Shown piece by piece: positions 1 through 5,055 of a stretch of 13,980 nt of DNA. Origin of the DNA: Pseudobutyrivibrio sp. UBA1225 (GTDB taxonomy: Bacteria > Bacillota > Clostridia > Lachnospirales > Lachnospiraceae). How positions within the stretch are numbered: position 1 is the first letter of the stretch; the number at the start of each line of letters is the position of its first letter. The stretch is taken from positions 5,984 to 19,963 of the forward strand of contig DBWZ01000036.1 of the NCBI GenBank assembly GCA_002309345.1, given 5' to 3'. The translations under genes and the position numbers were made by a program. A model generated the notes under the pieces. It was not told the DNA's origin and did not search any database. It saw only the letters and a list, made by a program, of their open reading frames with translations.

Positions 1-27
1 ATAGGAGATTGCAAAGCAATTTCCTAT
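1..27. repeat. 12-bp-arm hairpin at window edge
   Basis: Arms ATAGGAGATTGC and GCAATTTCCTAT surround an AAA loop. They pair over 12 positions with a single G-T wobble in the plus-strand sense. There is no T-tract after it on the plus strand, so it does not look like a terminator for plus-strand transcription. Its inner part (ATTGC, A-rich loop, GCAAT) resembles the second hairpin of the 58-bp repeat that begins 13 nt to the right. It may be one more module of the same repeat family, but the element could continue outside the window. Confidence 0.5.
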
Positions 28-39
28 AAGGTAAGATAC

Positions 40-97
40 AGTTTTGCTATGCAAAACTCCAGTAGTGCGAGGCGACTATTGCCAAAAGCAATTAACT
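40..97. repeat. 58-bp dispersed repeat, copy 1
   Basis: This block matches 1835-1892 at 52 of 58 positions without gaps. It holds two hairpins: AGTTTTGC/GCAAAACT with a TAT loop at the left end, and ATTGC/GCAAT near the right end, joined by a GC-richer segment containing GCGAGGCGAC. The copy lies 1 nt beyond the T-tract of the yerC terminator in the minus-strand direction, the same placement as copy 2 behind the asnS terminator. It has no coding potential. A REP-like or miniature non-coding element is the simplest reading. Confidence 0.7.
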
Positions 98-98
98 C

Positions 99-129
99 AA
101 AAAAATAGTGCCTAGCAATGCTAGACACT
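99..129 (-). terminator. Rho-independent terminator of the yerC-like gene
   Basis: In the minus-strand sense a 10-position stem (AGTGTCTAGC pairing with GCTAGGCACT, one U-G wobble, ATT loop) is followed after 1 nt by seven T residues (plus-strand A at 99-105). It lies 12 nt after the stop codon of the yerC-like gene. The wobble pairs only in the minus-strand RNA, which supports the orientation. Confidence 0.85.
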
Positions 130-140
130 GTTATTTACAC

Positions 141-428
141 TTATTGGCTGATGCGATTGAGCACAAGATCATAACCATCGTTACCGTAGTTTAATGCACG
201 GTTCACACGGCTGATTGTTGCTGAGCTAGCACCAGTCTCGTCAGCAATATCTTGATATGTGCGCTCTTCTCTGAGCATCTTGGCTACCTCGAAGCGCTGC
301 TTCATAGCAACCATTTCATTTACTGTGCAAAGATCCTCGAAAAATTCGTATGCCTCTTCCACGGTCTTAAGACTAAGTATGGCACGAAGAAGCTCATCCA
401 TTTCAGCTGTTTCAAGTTTCTTATTCAT
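141..428 (-). CDS. yerC: YerC/YecD-family TrpR-like DNA-binding protein
   Basis: This 95-residue protein belongs to the YerC/YecD branch of the TrpR repressor superfamily, small all-helical dimers that bind DNA. Helices fill residues 8-55, and a clear helix-turn-helix lies at about 56-79 (TYQDIADETGASSATISRVN), the family's recognition segment. Length matches the family, which is usually 95-105 residues. The ATG is supported by an AGGAG at 440-444 with a 10-11 nt gap. The gene is monocistronic here, with its own promoter upstream and a terminator directly downstream. Family members are common in Firmicutes but their effector and regulon are poorly known; tryptophan binding should not be assumed. 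Palindromes between its promoter and start codon could be autoregulatory sites (inference). Confidence 0.9.
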   Translation of the reverse strand: MNKKLETAEMDELLRAILSLKTVEEAYEFFEDLCTVNEMVAMKQRFEVAKMLREERTYQDIADETGASSATISRVNRALNYGNDGYDLVLNRISQ

Positions 429-473
429 TATATAAATTACTCCTACAAAATTATAATAGTTTTCTAATCTAAG

Positions 474-496
474 TCTGCGCAGAACTACTAGGTTCT
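474..496. promoter_or_regulatory. Adjacent palindromes in the yerC leader (operator candidate)
   Basis: Two symmetric elements abut: the perfect 10-bp palindrome TCTGCGCAGA (474-483) and the inverted repeat AGAAC-6 nt-GTTCT (481-496), whose centre contains CTAG. They sit just downstream of the predicted transcription start near 500. A TrpR-superfamily protein is encoded 46 nt further on, and E. coli TrpR operators also contain ACTAG cores, so autoregulation is possible. The link to YerC is inference, and the elements may instead act as an mRNA hairpin. Confidence 0.35.
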
Positions 497-506
497 TCGT
501 ATTTTT

Positions 507-535
507 AGTTTAGCACAGTAAAGTTTTAAAGTAAA
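507..535 (-). promoter_or_regulatory. Predicted sigma-A promoter of the yerC-like gene
   Basis: In the minus-strand sense there is TTTACT (530-535), a 17-nt spacer, then TAAACT (507-512) preceded by TGC, which makes an extended -10. The start would be near 500, giving a leader of about 72 nt. A nearer TATAAT at 450-455 was rejected because transcription would then begin inside the ribosome binding site. Confidence 0.5.
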
Positions 536-581
536 CAACTTATCTAATTTTGGCTAGAGTAAATTCAGTTCTTCTATTAGA

Positions 582-602
582 AATTTTAATAGTATTAAAA
601 TT
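582..602. repeat. 21-bp perfect AT palindrome upstream of yerC
   Basis: A 10-nt arm AATTTTAATA and its exact complement flank a single central G. It lies 80-100 bp upstream of the predicted yerC start and about 80 bp before the end of asnA's terminator. The half-site ATTTTAAT also occurs, in a wider arrangement, over the asnA -10 element at 1785-1808. A shared regulator is possible, but AT-rich spacer DNA makes chance palindromes easier. Nothing else is recognisable between 536 and 683. Confidence 0.4.
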
Positions 603-684
603 GATATGAGAGTAACAGTTCCTTTTGTTTACCAATCTTTTTCTTTGCCAACTCAGTCCCTTTTCTTGTTATTGAGTTGACTGC

Positions 685-716
685 AAAAAGAAATGACCCT
701 TATGAAAAGGGCCATT
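685..716 (-). terminator. Rho-independent terminator of asnA
   Basis: In minus-strand RNA, AATGGCCCTT pairs with AAGGGTCATT (10 positions, one G-U wobble) around a five-base loop, followed by TC and then five T residues (plus-strand A at 685-689). It starts 3 nt after the asnA stop codon. It separates asnA from the yerC-like gene, in agreement with yerC having its own promoter. Confidence 0.85.
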
Positions 717-719
717 GAT

Positions 720-1730
720 TTACAGAATTGTGACGCCATGTTCGTTAGCGTATTTAACATCGGCCTCAGGCCAGAAAGAGCACTGAACCTCGCCTATATG
801 GCACTTACGAAGGAAGAACATGCAAATACGACTCTGTCCAATACCGCCTCCGATTGTGTATGGAAGCTTCTTGTCTAAGATTGCTTTCTGGAATGGAAGT
901 GATGCACGCTCTGGGCATCCAGACTTATCAAGCTGAGAAACTAGACTGTCCTCATCAACACGAATACCCATCGATGAAAGTTCAAGTGAAATATCATTTA
1001 CTGGATAGTAAACAATGATATCACCATTTAACTGCCAATCATCATAGTCAGGTGCTCGACCGTCATGCTTTTCACCTGACTTTAGTAAATCACCTATCTT
1101 CATAAGGAAGATTGCACCATATTCCTTAGCTGCCTCATATTCTCTCTGGCTATGATCTAAATCAGGCCATCTGTCTTCAAGTTCTTGTGTTGTAATAAAG
1201 TGAATCTCTTCTGGAAGAAAACACTCTACATAATCATATGCATTTGCAATGTACTTTTCAGTAACACGAAGAGCTGCGTAAACGCTTTTAACGTATTTCT
1301 TAAGAGTATCTTCGTTCCGAGCTGCCTTGTCAATTATACATTCCCAATCCCACTGATCAACATAAATAGAATGAATATTGTCTGTATCCTCATCGCGGCG
1401 GATTGCATTCATGTCGGTATAAAGGCCCTCGCCTACATTGAACTTGTATCTGCCAAGCGCCATTCTCTTCCATTTTGCAAGAGAATGAACCACTTCTACC
1501 TCTTTGTCCCCCTGCTCCTTAACACCAAAGCTAACTGGGCGCTCAACACCGTTAAGGTTGTCGTTAAGACCTGACTCTGGCTCGACAAAAAGTGGTGCTG
1601 TGACACGGTGAAGATTAAGCTCTGCTGTAAGCTGCGCCTGGAAGAAATCTTTCACCTTTTTAATTGCTATCTGTGTCTCCTTTAAATCTAATGCTGATTT
1701 GTACCCATCAGGGATGTAAATCTTGCTCAT
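720..1730 (-). CDS. asnA: Aspartate-ammonia ligase (asparagine synthetase A)
   Basis: The enzyme converts aspartate, ammonia and ATP to asparagine, AMP and pyrophosphate in the cytoplasm. It is a class-II-synthetase-like fold related to AspRS/AsnRS catalytic domains. Seen: VHSLAKWKR near residues 81-89, GLYTDMNAIRRDED at about 102-115 and HSIYVDQWDWE at 120-130, which closely track the well-known AsnA signatures, plus GGGIGQSR near the C-terminus. The ATG at 1730 gives 336 residues, close to the roughly 330 of the family, and has a GGAG 7 nt upstream; the in-frame ATG at 1769 would add 13 unlike-family residues. It lies downstream of asnS in the same direction but is separated by a strong terminator and has its own promoter candidate. 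No T-box leader is visible. Confidence 0.96.
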   Translation of the reverse strand: MSKIYIPDGYKSALDLKETQIAIKKVKDFFQAQLTAELNLHRVTAPLFVEPESGLNDNLNGVERPVSFGVKEQGDKEVEVVHSLAKWKRMALGRYKFNVGEGLYTDMNAIRRDEDTDNIHSIYVDQWDWECIIDKAARNEDTLKKYVKSVYAALRVTEKYIANAYDYVECFLPEEIHFITTQELEDRWPDLDHSQREYEAAKEYGAIFLMKIGDLLKSGEKHDGRAPDYDDWQLNGDIIVYYPVNDISLELSSMGIRVDEDSLVSQLDKSGCPERASLPFQKAILDKKLPYTIGGGIGQSRICMFFLRKCHIGEVQCSFWPEADVKYANEHGVTIL

Positions 1731-1784
1731 AACTAATCTCCAATCTCTTATATTTAACCTGATAATCATCTAGTGATTTTTGAC

Positions 1785-1808
1785 ATTAAAATCGATTACT
1801 ATTTTAAT
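1785..1808. promoter_or_regulatory. Inverted repeat overlapping the asnA -10 region (operator candidate)
   Basis: The arms ATTAAAAT (1785-1792) and ATTTTAAT (1801-1808) are exact complements with an 8-nt gap. They cover the predicted -10 hexamer (1801-1806) and start site, the position expected for a repressor site. The same 8-nt half-site makes the palindrome at 582-602. No regulator can be named. Confidence 0.4.
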
Positions 1809-1829
1809 GCTATAAGTACAAAAAGTCTA
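1801..1829 (-). promoter_or_regulatory. Predicted sigma-A promoter of asnA
   Basis: In the minus-strand sense there is TAGACT (1824-1829), a 17-nt spacer, then TAAAAT (1801-1806). Transcription would start near 1794, leaving a leader of about 64 nt. It lies just after repeat copy 2, so the repeat occupies the gap between the asnS terminator and this promoter. Confidence 0.55.
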
Positions 1830-1834
1830 GAAAG

Positions 1835-1892
1835 AGTTTTGCTACGCAAAACTCCAGCAGCGCGAGGCGACAATTGCTGAAAGCAATTAACT
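1835..1892. repeat. 58-bp dispersed repeat, copy 2
   Basis: This is the second copy of the element at 40-97 and differs at six positions. The left hairpin extends here to GAGTTTTGC/GCAAAACTC (from 1834), and the right hairpin is AATTGCT/AGCAATT around GAA. Most differences fall in loops or in the joining segment and the stems stay paired, which fits selection on structure or a recent common origin. It sits 7 nt beyond the T-tract of the asnS terminator, in the same orientation as copy 1. Confidence 0.7.
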
Positions 1893-1899
1893 ATAAAGC

Positions 1900-1940
1900 A
1901 AAAAACTAGCTGCCTTCAGGCATAGCCTGAAAGCAGCTAG
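1900..1940 (-). terminator. Strong Rho-independent terminator of asnS
   Basis: In minus-strand RNA a 16-position stem (CTAGCTGCTTTCAGGC against GCCTGAAGGCAGCTAG, one wobble, TAT loop) is followed directly by six T residues (plus-strand A at 1900-1905). It lies 10 nt after the asnS stop and should end the mcp-asnS transcript. Confidence 0.93.
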
Positions 1941-1950
1941 TGTAGGTTTT

Positions 1951-3351
1951 CTATAAATCGCAGTTTCCAACAGTACGTGGGAATGGAATTACATCACGGA
2001 TATTGCCCATACCTGTGAGGTACATAACGCAACGCTCAAATCCAAGGCCGAAACCTGCGTGACGTGAGCTACCGTATTTACGTAGGTCAAGATAGAATTC
2101 ATAATCCTCTTCTGACAATCCACATTCCTGCATTCTCTTAACAAGGGTATCGTAATCATCCTCACGCTGTGAGCCACCAATTATCTCACCAATTCCTGGC
2201 ACAAGACAGTCCATAGCAGCAACAGTTTTGCCATCTTCATTTAACTTCATGTAGAAGGCTTTAATTTCCTTTGGATAATCAGTAACGAATACTGGCTTGC
2301 CAAATACCTTTTCTGTTAAATATCTTTCGTGCTCTGTCTGGAGATCACATCCCCATGACACCTTGTAATCAAACTCATCGTTGTGCTTTTCAAGCTCTGC
2401 AACTGCATCTGTATAAGTGATGCGACCAAAGTCTGATGAAGCAACATGGTGTAATCTATCAAGGAGTCCCTTGTCGATAAAGCTGTTGAAGAATTCCATC
2501 TCTTCAGGCGCATGCTCTAGAACATAGTTAATGATGAACTTAATCATGTCCTCAGCAAGCTCCATATCATCCTCGAGATCTGCAAATGAAATCTCAGGCT
2601 CAATCATCCAGAATTCCGCTGCATGACGAGTTGTGTTGGAATTCTCCGCTCTAAATGTAGGTCCAAATGTATATATGTTTTTGAAAGCCTGGGCATAGGT
2701 CTCGCCGTTAAGCTGACCTGAAACTGTGAGGTTGGTGGCATGTCCAAAGAAATCCTGCGAGAAATCAACCTTGCCATCATCTGTCTTTGGAATGTTGTTT
2801 AAATCCATGGTTGTAACCTGGAACATCTCACCTGCACCTTCGCAGTCACTTCCAGTGATGAGTGGAGTATGTACATAAACAAAATCGCGCTCCTGGAAGA
2901 ATTTATGAATAGCATATGCGCAAAGAGAACGAACTCTAAACACTGCCTGGAATGTGTTTGTACGAGGACGTAAATGTGTCTGTGTACGAAGATATTCCAT
3001 AGTGTGTCTCTTTGGCTGAATTGGATAATCAGGTGTTGATTTACCCTCTACCTCAACCTTGGTTGCTTGTATTTCAAATGGCTGCTTTGCCTCTGGTGTG
3101 AGGGTAACGGTACCTGTTACATAAACTGCAGCGCCCACATTAAGACGTCTCACCTCGTCGAAATTATCGATGTTATCCTGATTAAATACTACTTGAATCG
3201 GATTGAAGAAGGTTCCATCTGAAAGTACCAAAAAACCGAATGTCTTTGAATCACGCATATTGCGAACCCATCCAGCTACGGTAACTTCCTTTCCTCCAAA
3301 ATCCTTGTAATTTCTCGAAAGTGTCCTTACGTCTGTGGTTTTTACGCTCAT
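1951..3351 (-). CDS. asnS: Asparaginyl-tRNA synthetase
   Basis: This 466-residue class II aminoacyl-tRNA synthetase attaches asparagine to tRNA-Asn. An N-terminal OB-fold anticodon-binding domain covers about residues 15-115 (VTVAGWVRNMRDSKTFGFLVLSDG), followed by the catalytic domain. Motif 2 is seen as FGPTFRAENSNTTRHAAEFW (FRAE at 233-236) and motif 3 as GFGLGFER at 433-440. Length and both ends match bacterial AsnRS. Its ATG follows the stop codon of the chemoreceptor gene by 1 nt, and its purine-rich binding site (AGAAGAG, with AGGAG further up) lies inside the end of that gene, so the two are probably co-transcribed and coupled. With asnA next, the region can make and use asparagine for translation without a glutamine-dependent amidotransferase. 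Confidence 0.97.
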   Translation of the reverse strand: MSVKTTDVRTLSRNYKDFGGKEVTVAGWVRNMRDSKTFGFLVLSDGTFFNPIQVVFNQDNIDNFDEVRRLNVGAAVYVTGTVTLTPEAKQPFEIQATKVEVEGKSTPDYPIQPKRHTMEYLRTQTHLRPRTNTFQAVFRVRSLCAYAIHKFFQERDFVYVHTPLITGSDCEGAGEMFQVTTMDLNNIPKTDDGKVDFSQDFFGHATNLTVSGQLNGETYAQAFKNIYTFGPTFRAENSNTTRHAAEFWMIEPEISFADLEDDMELAEDMIKFIINYVLEHAPEEMEFFNSFIDKGLLDRLHHVASSDFGRITYTDAVAELEKHNDEFDYKVSWGCDLQTEHERYLTEKVFGKPVFVTDYPKEIKAFYMKLNEDGKTVAAMDCLVPGIGEIIGGSQREDDYDTLVKRMQECGLSEEDYEFYLDLRKYGSSRHAGFGLGFERCVMYLTGMGNIRDVIPFPRTVGNCDL

Positions 3352-3352
3352 G

Positions 3353-4822
3353 TTACTCTTCTGCTCCTAACTCGTATACTTTATTTGCAATCTTGCCTAA
3401 GAGATCCACGAAATTATCTACCAAACCAACTGTTGATTCACTGTTGTTAGATGCACCCTCGCAGTTTGCAGAAATCTGCTCTGTGGTCGCTGATAGATTG
3501 GTAATCTCTTCGACAATTTTATTATTGTTGTCTCTGAGCTCGTTAACATTACTGTCAACCTCTGAGACATTACCATTAAGTCTATCGAAGCATTCGTTAA
3601 TTGAAGCAAATTTATCTCTAGTAACCTCGATATACTCAACTTGCTCGTTTGAAATTTCAACTGTTTCATTGATTCTATCAGATACTAATTCTGTATCGTT
3701 AGATAGTTCATCAAGAATAGAAGAAATATTTTCTGTTGCGCCCTTGGTCTGTTCTGCCAATGCACGGATTTCGTCTGCAACGACTGCGAATCCCTTGCCA
3801 GCCTCACCAGCTCTTGCTGCCTCAATTGAAGCATTCAATGCAAGAAGATTAGTCTGAGCACTAATGCCCTGAATAATACCAATGATATCACGAACAGCTG
3901 ATGCACGAGACATCATCTCTCCTGCTGCAACCTTCATCTCTTCACTAGATGATTTAGATTTATCGGTACTAGACTGTAGATATTCAACAGCTTCTGCACC
4001 TTCTGTAATTATACCCATACATTCTTTGGCGATGTCTACCAATTCCTGTATCTGAGTATAAATATTATCAATTAAATCCTGAATGTCAACCACTCTGCTT
4101 GATTGACTTTCAACTGCCTCTGCTGAATGCAAAGATCCATCTGAGATTTCTGATAAGGAATCTCTGATTGCACTAACCGCTTTTTGAATCTCAGCAACAT
4201 CACCTTGGCTCTCTTTCATCATTTCAGAAACTGACTTGGTTGTCTCCATAGTCTTGCCTAAAAGTCTTTCGCTCTTGCCTGCTTCATTTCTGATTTCCTC
4301 AGCGTTTTCTTCAAGAAGCTTCTTGAGATGGTTGGTACCATTAAGCACTGCAACTGTTGCAAGAATCATAACTATCATCTCAATCATGACTGTCTCTGCT
4401 TCCATTACTGGTTCAGGCGAAGATGCCATAAGCATAGCCAATCTAATGATGTTGATAATTAAAGCGATAATAACAGATGTCTTTGCAAACTTGATATTAA
4501 GCATTAATACTACCGCAATCAAGAAAGGTAATATAAATGGATATGTTTGTGTACTAGCGCCAAAAAGTAAGCAAGCTGCATAGTTAAGCATAAACCAAAT
4601 ACCACCTATGCGCAGCAACGACATTGATTGCCTGTTTTTAAAGTACAAAACGTTGTAAAAAATAATGCCAAAAATTGACATGAATATTGGAATAATACTG
4701 CGCCATTTTGCCATTGTTGCAAAAGGTAATTGAGATGCATTTCCAATAATCCAGAAGATACTTGTTACAATAAGTATCACGAACAAAAATTTGTTAGCTC
4801 TTTGAATCTGTTTTCCGTTCAT
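3353..4822 (-). CDS. Methyl-accepting chemotaxis protein with polytopic N-terminal membrane domain
   Basis: This 489-residue chemoreceptor signals to CheA/CheW. Six hydrophobic segments are seen at about 11-28, 41-61, 69-89, 93-110, 115-133 and 143-161, with only short loops and no extracytoplasmic ligand-binding domain. No HAMP module is recognisable between the last segment and the coiled coil. The cytoplasmic part has the standard hairpin tip, around SAQTNLLALNASIEAARAGE (321-340) and then GKGFAVVADEIRALAEQT. The C-terminus lacks an NWETF-like tether. The ATG at 4822 is preferred to the one at 4849 because the predicted transcript starts near 4860 and a G-rich binding site (six G, 4830-4835) lies 7 nt upstream. 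asnS follows after 1 nt. The ligand is unknown; sensing within or at the membrane is inferred. Confidence 0.93.
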   Translation of the reverse strand: MNGKQIQRANKFLFVILIVTSIFWIIGNASQLPFATMAKWRSIIPIFMSIFGIIFYNVLYFKNRQSMSLLRIGGIWFMLNYAACLLFGASTQTYPFILPFLIAVVLMLNIKFAKTSVIIALIINIIRLAMLMASSPEPVMEAETVMIEMIVMILATVAVLNGTNHLKKLLEENAEEIRNEAGKSERLLGKTMETTKSVSEMMKESQGDVAEIQKAVSAIRDSLSEISDGSLHSAEAVESQSSRVVDIQDLIDNIYTQIQELVDIAKECMGIITEGAEAVEYLQSSTDKSKSSSEEMKVAAGEMMSRASAVRDIIGIIQGISAQTNLLALNASIEAARAGEAGKGFAVVADEIRALAEQTKGATENISSILDELSNDTELVSDRINETVEISNEQVEYIEVTRDKFASINECFDRLNGNVSEVDSNVNELRDNNNKIVEEITNLSATTEQISANCEGASNNSESTVGLVDNFVDLLGKIANKVYELGAEE

Positions 4823-4866
4823 AATAACGCCCCCCGTTTCAAAAAACATAAAATTTTACGCTTTAA

Positions 4867-4875
4867 ATTATAGCA
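4867..4875 (-). promoter_or_regulatory. Extended -10 promoter element of the mcp-asnS operon
   Basis: In the minus-strand sense TGC directly precedes a consensus TATAAT (4867-4872). The best -35 candidates (TTTTAT at 17 nt, TTGTTT at 20 nt) are weak, typical of extended -10 promoters. The start would be about 4860, with a leader of about 38 nt. There is no match to the sigma-28 flagellar consensus. Confidence 0.6.
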
Positions 4876-4899
4876 TATGGTATTTTTTTATAAAACAAG

Positions 4900-4914
4900 A
4901 AAATACTGTATTTT
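4900..4914. promoter_or_regulatory. Perfect palindrome upstream of the mcp promoter
   Basis: AAAATAC and GTATTTT flank a central T, a 7+1+7 perfect palindrome. It lies about 40-54 bp upstream of the predicted mcp start, where an activator or regulator site could be, and between the divergent mcp and DUF4317 promoters. No known regulator is assigned. Confidence 0.35.
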
Positions 4915-4972
4915 AAAGGATTTTTCGTGAATTTTTTGAGTCCTAAATATGATACCTGGGCAACTTTTTTTG

Positions 4973-5001
4973 TTGCTATAGCTAACTATAATTTTTATAA
5001 T
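4973..5001 (+). promoter_or_regulatory. Predicted sigma-A promoter of the DUF4317 gene
   Basis: TTGCTA (4973-4978), a 17-nt spacer and a consensus TATAAT (4996-5001). Transcription would start near 5008. The promoter lies inside the longest open frame (ATG at 4927), so that ATG cannot be the start for this transcript. Confidence 0.7.
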
Positions 5002-5055
5002 TATAAAAGTCGGCCGTTTCATAGGCCAAAATCCAATATAGAAAGCGAGAAAACA

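Noticed and set aside
450..455. TATAAT on the minus strand close to the yerC start
   Set aside because: Transcription would begin at about 443, inside the ribosome binding site, and no -35 is present; the promoter at 507-535 is better placed.
693..878. Short plus-strand frame over the asnA terminator and 3' end
   Set aside because: It begins inside the terminator hairpin and is antisense to conserved asnA codons.
1731..1834. Possible T-box riboswitch for asparagine upstream of asnA
   Set aside because: No T-box core sequence, specifier stem or antiterminator is visible in the roughly 64-nt leader, and the leader of mcp-asnS is only about 38 nt long.
1..1892. CRISPR array suggested by repeated hairpin sequences
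   Set aside because: Only two copies lie 1.8 kb apart with genes between them; there are no regularly spaced spacers and no cas genes.
3321..3857. 178-codon open frame on the plus strand antisense to mcp
   Set aside because: Its product is a serine/leucine-rich string with no domain, no ribosome binding site was seen, and it mirrors the repetitive coiled-coil coding of mcp.
4800..4849. ATG at 4849 as the mcp start
   Set aside because: It has no ribosome binding site and lies only about 11 nt from the predicted transcription start; the ATG at 4822 has a G-rich site.
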